Assembly (NCBI RefSeq): GCF_042485795.1
Contig: NZ_CP169368.1
Location: 806,001-870,000, forward strand
DNA: 64,000 nt
Direction of reading: 5' to 3'
Source: Lonepinella sp042485795
GTDB lineage: Bacteria; Pseudomonadota; Gammaproteobacteria; Enterobacterales; Pasteurellaceae
Below are positions 1 to 6,752 of this stretch, in pieces (position 1 is the stretch's first letter; every line of letters begins with the position of its first letter). The notes below the pieces were generated by a model. The model saw nothing but the letters and a program-made list of their open reading frames with translations. It was not told the DNA's origin and ran no database searches. A program made the position numbers and the translations under genes.

Positions 1-12
1 CAAATATTTCAT
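1..12 (-). CDS. vapC: VapC-type toxin, first four codons only (runs off left edge)
   Basis: The antitoxin gene at 9-260 ends with TGA, and an ATG overlaps that stop in the ATGA arrangement. The four readable codons give Met-Lys-Tyr-Leu, which fits the usual N-terminus of VapC PIN-domain ribonucleases (Met-x-Tyr-x-Leu-Asp-Thr-Asn). VapB-VapC pairs commonly overlap like this, with antitoxin first. The call rests on position and four residues only; the body of the gene lies outside the window. Confidence 0.5.
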
Positions 13-260
13 TCAAAACTGCTCCAATCTCTTTCTTGAGCGGTAGATAAACGACCATCTTCAATAGAGCGTACAAAACTTTCATCTAGTTTACCCATTT
101 CAGTCAGTTCGTCTAACCACGACCAATCATTTACAATCGGCTCAAGGATCACCTTTTGACCTTGTTTTCGAATACTCACTTCTTTACTATTAAAGCGAAA
201 TGCTTTGGGTAGGCGTAAAGCCTGAGAATTACCTGTCCAAAATAATTTTGCTGTTGTCAT
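9..260 (-). CDS. vapB: VapB/VagC-type antitoxin (AbrB fold)
   Basis: An 83-residue protein with an N-terminal SpoVT-AbrB DNA-binding domain (about residues 1-47, containing WTGNSQALRLPK), the hallmark of VagC/VapB antitoxins. The acidic C-terminal half, with WSWLDEL near residue 47 onward, would wrap the VapC toxin. The start has a clear ribosome site, GGGAGT, a few bases before the ATG. The probable toxin starts on the overlapping ATGA at position 12. In this family the antitoxin, with its toxin, represses its own promoter. Family assignment is firm; the toxin partner is inferred from its first codons. Confidence 0.85.
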   Translation of the reverse strand: MTTAKLFWTGNSQALRLPKAFRFNSKEVSIRKQGQKVILEPIVNDWSWLDELTEMGKLDESFVRSIEDGRLSTAQERDWSSFE

Positions 261-282
261 TGTTTACTCCCAATTCTTGTTT

Positions 283-304
283 GTATATATTAAAAGTATA
301 TATA
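283..304 (-). promoter_or_regulatory. AT-rich repeat, possible vapBC promoter/operator
   Basis: Two TATATA stretches at about 284-290 and 297-303, separated by a short A-rich spacer, lie 25-45 bases upstream of the antitoxin start. That is where an AbrB-type antitoxin would bind. There is no independent support, and alternating TA is a weak signal in AT-rich DNA. Confidence 0.3.
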
Positions 305-335
305 AATAGATCAATATATTCAACTAATATGAGAA

Positions 336-1433
336 CTACAACACCCCTTTACTACTCGGCAACACATCACTTTCAATCCGAATCGCTTGTCTTAACGTCC
401 GTCCAAACACTTTAAACAAACTTTCAATTTTATGATGATCATTCTCACCTTGCACACTTAAATGTAAAGTCGCTAACATTGTAAACGCAATGGATTGAAA
501 AAAATGTTCAGTGAGTTCGGTGCTAAAATCGCCTACTTTGTCCCGTTTAAACTCGGCATTAAATTTAATAAACGGACGACCCGATAAATCCAACGCACAT
601 TCCGCCTTACATTCGTCCATTGGTAACACAAAGCCAAAACGTGCAATGCCACGCTTGTCACCAATCGCCTGTTTTAATGCTGTACCTAAGGCAAGTGCGG
701 TGTCTTCCACACTGTGATGTTCGTCAATCCATAAATCGCCTTTACAAGACACATTCATACGAAAACCGCCGTGGGTGGCAATTTGATCCAGCATGTGATC
801 AAAAAAGCCGATGCCTGTTTTAATCTGATTCACCCCTGTTTCATCAAGCCATACTTGCACTTTAATATCGGTTTCTTTGGTTTTACGCACCACTTCGGCA
901 TAGCGTGGTGGACGTTCACCGATATTGGTCACTGGTTCACCAAGTAATTTTTCGCTAATTAAATCCCAATTCAATTTATCAGGGTGATATTGCAAGGCTC
1001 GAATACCTAAATTTTCGGCTAACTGCACATCAGTGGCACGGTCGCCAATCACAAAACTACTGTCAGGATCAAAAAGCTGTCTGACAATATATTTTTCTAA
1101 TAATTTGGTTTGCGGTTTACGGCAATCACAATGATCTTCTGGTTTATGCGGACAAATCAGCACATCATCAAATTCAATCCCTTGCGAACGAAAAATTTCC
1201 ATCATCGCATTGTGCGGTTTATCGAAACTGTCTTGTGGAAAAGAATCCGTACCCAACCCGTCTTGATTACTGACCATCACAAAACGATAACGATCTTTCA
1301 GTTTAAGTAAGGCAGGAATCACATTTTTTTCCAGTTTTAGTTTTTCCAGACTATCAATCTGAAAATCGGTTTTCGGTTCGTCTATTAATGTACCGTCACG
1401 GTCGATAAATAAGGTAGGTTGTGCTGTCATCAT
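336..1433 (-). CDS. hisB: Bifunctional histidinol-phosphatase / imidazoleglycerol-phosphate dehydratase
   Basis: This fusion enzyme catalyses two steps of histidine synthesis in the cytoplasm: dehydration of imidazoleglycerol phosphate and dephosphorylation of histidinol phosphate. The N-terminal HAD phosphatase domain shows DRDGTLID near residue 10 and a Zn-binding segment rich in His/Cys (CPHKPEDHCDCRKP). The C-terminal dehydratase shows the two metal motifs DEHHSVED and NDHHKIE. The start at 1433 follows AAGGAAA; a longer in-frame extension to 1487 would run into sulP and lacks a good ribosome site. It lies 25 bases after the SulP gene and may be co-transcribed with it. No other his gene is in the window, although his genes usually form one operon in relatives. 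Confidence 0.96.
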   Translation of the reverse strand: MMTAQPTLFIDRDGTLIDEPKTDFQIDSLEKLKLEKNVIPALLKLKDRYRFVMVSNQDGLGTDSFPQDSFDKPHNAMMEIFRSQGIEFDDVLICPHKPEDHCDCRKPQTKLLEKYIVRQLFDPDSSFVIGDRATDVQLAENLGIRALQYHPDKLNWDLISEKLLGEPVTNIGERPPRYAEVVRKTKETDIKVQVWLDETGVNQIKTGIGFFDHMLDQIATHGGFRMNVSCKGDLWIDEHHSVEDTALALGTALKQAIGDKRGIARFGFVLPMDECKAECALDLSGRPFIKFNAEFKRDKVGDFSTELTEHFFQSIAFTMLATLHLSVQGENDHHKIESLFKVFGRTLRQAIRIESDVLPSSKGVL

Positions 1434-1458
1434 ATTTTCCTTGTGGCTTTTGTTTTTA

Positions 1459-3204
1459 TTAATTAACAGATAAGTTATCAAAATCACGGATTTTTTGATA
1501 GGTATCTTCTAATCCCGAACTAAAATTAATTTTTTTCAATTCAAGTACCGCATTAGATTTTACAATCATCCGCAACGGCTGAAATTGCATATTACACATA
1601 TAAAGCTGTTGATGTGGCAACATGTGTTGCACAAAACGGGTTAATGCGTGAATTCCCCCCGTATCTAGCACTGTCACCGCATCACATTGCAACACAATAT
1701 GTTTGATTTCGTGATCGGTATGCACAGTTTTCTCGTGTAAATCGGCAAATAGATTATCCGCCGCAGCAAAAAACAACGGACCACTAATGCGATACACTAA
1801 CACATCATTTAAATCTTCGGGGTGAGTTTGTTCAATGGATTTAGTCATTTCCGCAATGGTACGAATAAACAATAAACTTGCCAACAACACGCCCACCGTA
1901 ATGGCAATCACCATATCGAAAATCACGGTTAAGAAGATACAAGTTAATAACACCGCAATTTCATTCGCTCCCGAACGGCGAACTAAATGAATGATATTAC
2001 GTAGATCTGCCATATTCCACGCCACCATTAACAGCAATGCTGCCATGGAAGCTAAGGGCAAATAGGATAAAGCCTGAGCAAATAATAGCAGAGAAAATAA
2101 TACCAACAAGCCATGTACCATACTGGAAATTGGCGAAAACGCCCCTGATTTTACATTCGCAGCTGAACGTGCAATAGCCGCTGTTGCTGTGATACCACCA
2201 AGAAACGGCGTAATAATATTGCCGATCCCTTGGGCTAATAATTCGTTATTAGAATGATGTTTAGTATTGGTCATATTATCTAATACCACCGCACACAATA
2301 AAGATTCAATCGCCCCTAAAACCGCCATTGAAAATGCTGCGGGTAGCAAAGATTGAATCGTACCAAAGTTCCATTCCACTAACTTCCCTTGAGCATTCGG
2401 AATATTCCACGGTAAGGCAAATTCAGGCAATACATTAGGGATACCTTGCCCGACTGAACCATCTGCCAGTTGATATTGGAAAGCCGAACCAATGGTCTGC
2501 ACATCATAACCAACCGTAATCAAAACCAGCGATAAAACCGTACCTATGATGACTGCGGGTAAATGCCCTGGAAAAGGTAAACGAAAACGATGCCATTGGG
2601 ATAAAGTTAATAAAGTAACAACACCAACTGCCGTATCCGCCCAGTTAATAGTCGGAAGTGCGGTGAAAATAGTATAAACTTTTTCTAAATAATGGGCTGG
2701 CATGACATCAATATGCAAACCAAGAAAATCTTTAATTTGCAAAGTTGCTATCGTAATCCCGATGCCACAGGTAAAGCCCAAAGTGACTGGTAACGGAATA
2801 TATTCAATTAACCGTCCTAGACGAAACAACGCCATTAGCACTAAAATTATCCCAGATAACAGGGTCGCCATGAGTAATCCGCCCAAGCCAAATTGTTGCG
2901 TTACAGGATATAAAATAACCACAAAAGCGGCTGTCGGTCCTGAAATATTAAAACGAGAACCGCCCAATAAAGCAATCACAATACCTGCTACAATCGCCGT
3001 ATATAAACCATGTTGCGGTGGCACGCCACTGGCAATCGCCAATGCCATTGACAACGGAATGGCAATAACCCCAACCGTCAACCCAGCAATAATATCTTTA
3101 ATTAATTGCGTTTTCCCATAACCTAAGCGAAACGCATCTTGTAATGCACTGAACGGCTTAACTGCTAACAGGGCATTTTTGGTAAGAAACCATTTATTTA
3201 ACAT
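1459..3204 (-). CDS. SulP-family inorganic anion / dicarboxylate transporter with STAS domain
   Basis: A 581-residue inner-membrane protein with the SulP layout: an N-terminal transporter domain of many hydrophobic helices beginning with a conserved segment (DIIAGLTVGVIAIPLSMALA), then a cytoplasmic STAS domain from about residue 465 (YRISGPLFFAAADN). Family members exchange sulfate, bicarbonate or dicarboxylates with Na+ or H+, and the exact substrate cannot be read from the sequence. The segment GGSRFNISGPTAAFVVILYP carries the substrate-site motif of the family. It is followed 25 bases later by hisB. The ~160 bases upstream, shared with the divergent tRNA-Ser gene, should hold its promoter. 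Confidence 0.9.
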   Translation of the reverse strand: MLNKWFLTKNALLAVKPFSALQDAFRLGYGKTQLIKDIIAGLTVGVIAIPLSMALAIASGVPPQHGLYTAIVAGIVIALLGGSRFNISGPTAAFVVILYPVTQQFGLGGLLMATLLSGIILVLMALFRLGRLIEYIPLPVTLGFTCGIGITIATLQIKDFLGLHIDVMPAHYLEKVYTIFTALPTINWADTAVGVVTLLTLSQWHRFRLPFPGHLPAVIIGTVLSLVLITVGYDVQTIGSAFQYQLADGSVGQGIPNVLPEFALPWNIPNAQGKLVEWNFGTIQSLLPAAFSMAVLGAIESLLCAVVLDNMTNTKHHSNNELLAQGIGNIITPFLGGITATAAIARSAANVKSGAFSPISSMVHGLLVLFSLLLFAQALSYLPLASMAALLLMVAWNMADLRNIIHLVRRSGANEIAVLLTCIFLTVIFDMVIAITVGVLLASLLFIRTIAEMTKSIEQTHPEDLNDVLVYRISGPLFFAAADNLFADLHEKTVHTDHEIKHIVLQCDAVTVLDTGGIHALTRFVQHMLPHQQLYMCNMQFQPLRMIVKSNAVLELKKINFSSGLEDTYQKIRDFDNLSVN

Positions 3205-3295
3205 TGTTCTATCTCGAAAATTAAAAGCTACAGACTATTTTAACCAAAATTCTTACAAAAAACTTTGCGTTTTCGCAAGAAAAGCGAAAAAAGAC

Positions 3296-3324
3296 TAGAC
3301 GAAAGGGAAGTTAATTCTTATAAT
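3296..3324 (+). promoter_or_regulatory. Promoter of tRNA-Ser
   Basis: TAGACG (3296-3301) and a perfect TATAAT (3319-3324) are separated by 17 bases. A GC-rich stretch (CACGCCCGC) follows directly, as is typical of the discriminator region of stringently controlled stable-RNA promoters. The tRNA starts about 40 bases further on. Confidence 0.75.
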
Positions 3325-3364
3325 CACGCCCGCTTGCTCAATGAATCCATTGAGTGTCCAGAAT

Positions 3365-3454
3365 GGTAAGGTGTCCGAGTGGTTGAAGGAGCACGCCTGG
3401 AAAGCGTGTATGTGGGAAACTGCATCAAGGGTTCAAATCCCTTCCTTACCGCCA
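3365..3454 (+). tRNA. serT-like tRNA-Ser(GGA): tRNA-Ser (anticodon GGA)
   Basis: A class II tRNA of about 90 bases including the encoded CCA. The acceptor stem pairs GGTAAGG with CCTTACC. The anticodon stem CACGC/GCGTG encloses loop CTGGAAA with anticodon GGA at 3399-3401. A long variable arm is present and the T loop GTTCAAATC is normal. The sequence closely follows the enterobacterial tRNA-Ser(GGA) pattern. It reads serine codons UCC and UCU. Confidence 0.97.
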
Positions 3455-3543
3455 TTTCCTTTTATTTTCCCTTTAAATACTCCAAAAAGATTTTTAATGG
3501 TGCTATTTTAGTTACTAGAACAACCCACAAAATGGAATAAAAA

Positions 3544-3804
3544 ATGACAATACACCAAATTTACACTGGCACAACCGCAAGTATAACCGATCTAAAACGT
3601 GATCCAATGGGGACAATCAACACAGGTACAGCAATTAATGGCACAATGGCGATTTTAAACCGTAATCAGCCTGCATTTTATTGTGTAACCCCCGAATTGT
3701 TTAAATATCTACAAAATGCGATCGAAGATTTTGAGCTAGGTAAAACTGCCCTAGAACGCAAAGCAGATGGTAAATTTATAGCGGTAAATCTTGATGACCT
3801 ATAA
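3544..3804 (+). CDS. stbD: StbD-like antitoxin (Phd/YefM superfamily)
   Basis: An 86-residue protein with the StbD pattern: an N-terminal segment ASITDLKRDPMGTI followed by MAILNRNQPAFYCVTPE, where Phd/YefM antitoxins bind DNA and dimerise. In StbDE modules the toxin StbE (RelE family mRNA interferase) follows with a short overlap. Here an overlapping StbE-like reading frame begins at 3794 but stops after 18 codons, so this antitoxin appears to have lost its toxin. It lies 90 bases after tRNA-Ser, a common site for mobile DNA. Family call is good; current function is doubtful. Confidence 0.8.
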   Translation: MTIHQIYTGTTASITDLKRDPMGTINTGTAINGTMAILNRNQPAFYCVTPELFKYLQNAIEDFELGKTALERKADGKFIAVNLDDL

Positions 3805-3850
3805 ACTAATATTCCACGAACAAGCCCTGAAAAAACGGAATATTAAATAA
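3794..3850 (+). pseudogene. stbE: Truncated StbE/RelE toxin remnant (18 codons)
   Basis: An ATG overlapping the end of stbD opens a frame coding MTYKLIFHEQALKKR and then a stop after 18 residues. The start (Met-x-Tyr-x-Leu-x-Phe, then x-x-Ala-Leu-Lys) matches the N-terminus of StbE/RelE toxins of about 85-95 residues. The following ~240 bases show no continuation in any frame that I could recognise, so the rest of the gene seems deleted rather than frameshifted. Confidence 0.65.
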
Positions 3851-3960
3851 ATCACAGCTTTTTCTATTAATCATGACATATCCTTTTTAATCTTAATTAT
3901 ACAAATTCATAATCCCCACGAAATTTTTTCACCCCCACTTTTCCCCTCATTTTTTATTAT

Positions 3961-3982
3961 TTTTGTGATATGTATTCCAAAA
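3961..3982 (+). promoter_or_regulatory. CRP-S (Sxy-dependent CRP) site of comEA
   Basis: TTTTGTGAT, six bases, then ATTCCAAAA gives 16 of 22 matches by eye to the published Pasteurellaceae CRP-S consensus (TTTTGCGAT, spacer, ATCGCAAAA), including both outer T/A runs. CRP-S sites need both CRP and the competence regulator Sxy, and control competence genes in H. influenzae. The site is 114 bases before the comEA start. Confidence 0.6.
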
Positions 3983-4096
3983 CTGCGGTGAATTTCTTGA
4001 GAGTTTTAGGGTTTTGCTTGAAATTACACCCCGTTGAGTTTATTTCCAATATGCTCAACACAAAAAATCAATATTTATTTTCAACAAGGAAACCTT

Positions 4097-4450
4097 ATGA
4101 AATCCATTAAAGCATTATTCGGCACAGTGGTACTAGCTGGCTCATTATTAGGCAGTGCAAACGTATTCGCAGAAACCGCACAACCAGCCACAACACCCGT
4201 TCAGCAAGTTACTGCACAAACGGTTGCAACTGAAACACAAGCTACTGTAGTTGGTGATAAATTAAATATTAACACCGCTTCCGCCACAGAAATTCAAAAA
4301 GCCTTAACGGGGATCGGAACTAAAAAAGCTGAAGCCATTGTGCAATATCGTGAAACGCATGGTGCTTTCACTTCCGTAGATCAATTATTAGACGTACAGG
4401 GTATTGGTCAAGCTACTTTAGATAAAAATAAAGATCGGATTATTTTCTAG
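4097..4450 (+). CDS. comEA: ComEA/ComE1-like periplasmic DNA-binding competence protein
   Basis: A 117-residue exported protein that binds incoming double-stranded DNA during natural transformation. An N-terminal signal peptide (MKSIKALFG... ending ANVFA) is followed by a Thr/Gln/Ala-rich linker. A C-terminal helix-hairpin-helix domain then begins with LNINTAS and contains the two hairpins LTGIGTKKAEAI and VQGIGQATL. The start at 4097 follows AAGGAAA and gives a proper signal peptide; the longer in-frame extension to 4034 does not. A CRP-S-like site lies upstream. The gene fits with the many uptake signals in this genome. Confidence 0.9.
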   Translation: MKSIKALFGTVVLAGSLLGSANVFAETAQPATTPVQQVTAQTVATETQATVVGDKLNINTASATEIQKALTGIGTKKAEAIVQYRETHGAFTSVDQLLDVQGIGQATLDKNKDRIIF

Positions 4451-4473
4451 TTATTTGCCAATCATTAATTAAA

Positions 4474-4502
4474 AGTCATTGCAATGTAGTGGCAATGGCT
4501 TT
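4474..4502 (+). terminator. Stem-loop after comEA
   Basis: A nine-base stem (AGTCATTGC with GCAATGGCT, one G-T pair) with a nine-base loop sits 24 bases after the comEA stop. Only a short T run follows, so termination may be weak. Confidence 0.4.
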
Positions 4503-4544
4503 ACAATTTCGGTACTTTATATCAAAAACTGAAAGGATAAAAAA

Positions 4545-4817
4545 ATGACTAGCATTAACTTTAATATTCGTCTGGACTCTCGCTTAAAAGAACGTGCATT
4601 TTCGGTGATCGAAAGCTACGGATTAACTCCGTCACAAGCGATTAAGCTATTTTTAAATCAAATTGCAGATACTAAATCGGTGCCATTATCATTTAATCAT
4701 CATGCTGATATGCCAAATGCAGTGACCAGATTGGCTATGTTAGAAGCGATTGAAAATCGTAAGACTAACCATCTAAAAACCTACAATAGCTTTGAAGAAA
4801 TTGTACAAGATAGTTAA
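4545..4817 (+). CDS. RelB/DinJ-family antitoxin without a visible toxin
   Basis: A 90-residue protein with the RelB/DinJ ribbon-helix-helix start (INFNIRLDSRLKERAFSVIE, then YGLTPSQAIKLFLNQIA) and a C-terminal toxin-wrapping half (PNAVTRLAMLEAIEN). It has a good ribosome site (GAAAGGA). These antitoxins are normally followed by a YafQ or RelE toxin, but only 44 bases separate it from the convergent purN end and no toxin frame is present. It is probably an orphan, acting as a DNA-binding regulator or a remnant. Confidence 0.8.
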   Translation: MTSINFNIRLDSRLKERAFSVIESYGLTPSQAIKLFLNQIADTKSVPLSFNHHADMPNAVTRLAMLEAIENRKTNHLKTYNSFEEIVQDS

Positions 4818-4861
4818 TACGATTGATCAGACTAGGCACACACGCCGAACTATTTTAAATT

Positions 4862-5500
4862 TTAGTCTATGGCATACCCTTGTGGCGAAAGTAATTGACC
4901 ATCTAAATAGGCTTGTCCGTCAATTTCTTTCAAGCGATCATCAACAAACCATTTCACCACCAAAGGATAAATTTGTAATTCTTGTGTTTTCACTCGTTGT
5001 TGAATATCTTCTATGCTATCGTCAGGGAAAATCGGGACTTTAGCTTGCAAAATCAAGGCACCGCCATCGACTTTCTCATTCACAAAATGCACCGATGTAC
5101 CATGTTCCGTTTCGCCAGCCTCTAAAGCCTGTTGATAGGTGTTTAAGCCACGGAATTTTGGCAATAATGACGGATGAATATTTAAAATCTTGCCAGCAAA
5201 GCGTTGGGTAAATTCAGCGGTGAGAATTTTCATATAGCCAGCTAACACAATCAAATCTGCCCCAAGATCAGCAATAAAATCCGCAATGGCTAAATCCATT
5301 GCCAGATTATTGGGATAATGTTTACGTTCAAAAAGTGCGGTGGGAATATTGGCATTTTTGGCACGTTCTAAACCGTAAGCATTGGCTTTATTGCTAATCA
5401 CAGCCACAATTTGCCCATTAATCATTTTATTTTCGCAAGCCTCTATAATCGCTTGTAAATTGGTGCCTGAACCTGAAATAAGAATAACGATTTTTTTCAT
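4862..5500 (-). CDS. purN: Phosphoribosylglycinamide formyltransferase (GART)
   Basis: This enzyme transfers a formyl group from 10-formyl-tetrahydrofolate to GAR, the third step of purine synthesis. The 212-residue protein has the phosphate-binding N-terminus VILISGSGTNLQAII, the folate-site motif HPSLLPKFRG near residue 108 and the catalytic Asp in VDGG near residue 145. It follows purM by 56 bases and forms the usual purMN operon, with a stem-loop between the two genes. Confidence 0.97.
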   Translation of the reverse strand: MKKIVILISGSGTNLQAIIEACENKMINGQIVAVISNKANAYGLERAKNANIPTALFERKHYPNNLAMDLAIADFIADLGADLIVLAGYMKILTAEFTQRFAGKILNIHPSLLPKFRGLNTYQQALEAGETEHGTSVHFVNEKVDGGALILQAKVPIFPDDSIEDIQQRVKTQELQIYPLVVKWFVDDRLKEIDGQAYLDGQLLSPQGYAID

Positions 5501-5528
5501 AAAGATAGGTATTAAATTGAAAAATTAA

Positions 5529-5550
5529 GGGCGGACATATCGATCCGCCC
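5529..5550 (-). terminator. Intercistronic stem-loop between purM and purN
   Basis: GGGCGGA and TCCGCCC form a seven-base GC-rich stem with an eight-base loop. Read in the direction of the operon it is followed by TTAATTTTT. It could partly terminate or stabilise the purM message and lower purN expression. Confidence 0.5.
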
Positions 5551-5556
5551 CGAATA

Positions 5557-6594
5557 TTATTGAATAATCACTTGTTGTTCGCCTGCTTGTAACGGTTCAA
5601 TTTGACCGATTAACCAAGCGTCTTCACCTGCTGCACGCAACACTGCCAAGGCTTTTTCCACATCTGCTTGTGGCAAGGCAATCACCATGCCCACACCGCA
5701 GTTAAAGGTGCGGTACATTTCATAGGTTTCAATATTGCCTTTTTCTTGCAACCATTTAAACACAGGCTGCCATTGCCAGCTTTTTTCATTAATGACCGCT
5801 TTCAGATTCTGTGGCAAAACTCGTGGAATATTTTCCCAGAAACCGCCACCAGTTAAATGAGCAATCGCATGCACATCAACATTTTCAATCAATTCTAACA
5901 CCGATTTGACATAAATTTTGGTCGGTGCAAGCACTTGTTCGCTTAACGGACGACCTGCCAACTGTTCTGTGGCAGGGTTTACACCTGATACTTCAATCAC
6001 CTTACGCACTAAAGAATAACCATTGGAATGTGGACCACTTGAAGCTAATGCAATTAACGCATCTCCCGCTTGTACTTGCGAACCGTCAATAATTTTAGAT
6101 TTTTCCACCACACCGACACAGAAGCCAGCTAAATCGTAGTCACCTGCGTGATACATACCTGGCATTTCCGCTGTTTCACCGCCAACTAAGGCACAACCTG
6201 ATTGTACACAACCCTCCGCAATGCCTTTCACCACATCGGATGCCACATCTACTTCCAATTTTCCCGTGGCATAATAATCCAAGAAGAACAACGGTTCTGC
6301 ACCTTGCACCACTAAATCATTAACGCACATTGCCACCAAGTCAATCCCAATCGTATCGTGTTTTTTCAAATCAATCGCTAAACGTAATTTGGTGCCAACA
6401 CCGTCTGTACCTGAAACTAAAATCGGTTCTTTATATTTGCTTGGCAACGCACATAACGCACCGAAACCACCTAAACCGCCAATCACTTCAGGGCGAGTAG
6501 TGCGTTTTACGTGCGGTTTAATCCGTTCAACTAATTCATTACCAGCGTTAATATCCACGCCAGCATCTTTATAACTTAATGATGGTTTGCTCAC
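5557..6594 (-). CDS. purM: Phosphoribosylformylglycinamidine cyclo-ligase (AIR synthetase)
   Basis: ATP-dependent ring closure of FGAM to AIR, the fifth step of purine synthesis. The 345-residue protein matches family length, with the signatures SGTDGVGTKLRLA near residue 61 and GGETAEMPGMY near residue 139. The upstream region has a near-consensus promoter whose -35 element lies inside a PurR-like operator, so repression by PurR with hypoxanthine or guanine is likely. First gene of purMN. Confidence 0.97.
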   Translation of the reverse strand: MSKPSLSYKDAGVDINAGNELVERIKPHVKRTTRPEVIGGLGGFGALCALPSKYKEPILVSGTDGVGTKLRLAIDLKKHDTIGIDLVAMCVNDLVVQGAEPLFFLDYYATGKLEVDVASDVVKGIAEGCVQSGCALVGGETAEMPGMYHAGDYDLAGFCVGVVEKSKIIDGSQVQAGDALIALASSGPHSNGYSLVRKVIEVSGVNPATEQLAGRPLSEQVLAPTKIYVKSVLELIENVDVHAIAHLTGGGFWENIPRVLPQNLKAVINEKSWQWQPVFKWLQEKGNIETYEMYRTFNCGVGMVIALPQADVEKALAVLRAAGEDAWLIGQIEPLQAGEQQVIIQ

Positions 6595-6627
6595 GATGTT
6601 GTCCTTTTGTGTTCAAAAATTGGGGCT

Positions 6628-6665
6628 ATTATACCGACTTTGAGAATTGAGGTAAACGTTTGCTA
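6628..6665 (-). promoter_or_regulatory. purMN promoter with overlapping PurR box
   Basis: On the minus strand TTTACC (6651-6656) and TATAAT (6628-6633) are separated by 17 bases. The 16-base box at 6650-6665 is centred on AAACGTTT and ends in GC, matching most of the PurR operator consensus (ACGCAAACGTTTGCGT). The box covers the -35 element. Confidence 0.75.
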
Positions 6666-6691
6666 TAAGGTATTTCAAACAAAAAAAGCCG

Positions 6692-6720
6692 TAAAAAATT
6701 CCCCAATTTTGCAATCGGGG
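6692..6720 (-). terminator. Rho-independent terminator of the NSS transporter gene
   Basis: On the minus strand CCCCGATT, a GCAA loop and AATTGGGG form an eight-base stem with one G-T pair, followed by AATTTTTT. It lies about 30 bases after the stop of the minus-strand transporter gene. Confidence 0.8.
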
Positions 6721-6752
6721 AGTGGGGGAGAGCTTTATGTAACAGATTTATT

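Noticed and set aside
2702..3121. 139-codon open frame on the plus strand
   Set aside because: It lies fully antisense to the SulP gene, has no ribosome site and its composition mirrors the transporter.
3264..3278. TTGCG-TTTT-CGCAA hairpin upstream of the SulP gene as a terminator
   Set aside because: Only five base pairs, and it lies upstream of the gene that would be read, so a role is not supported.
4818..4861. Possible toxin remnant after the orphan relB gene
   Set aside because: The 44 bases before the purN end give no peptide resembling YafQ or RelE.
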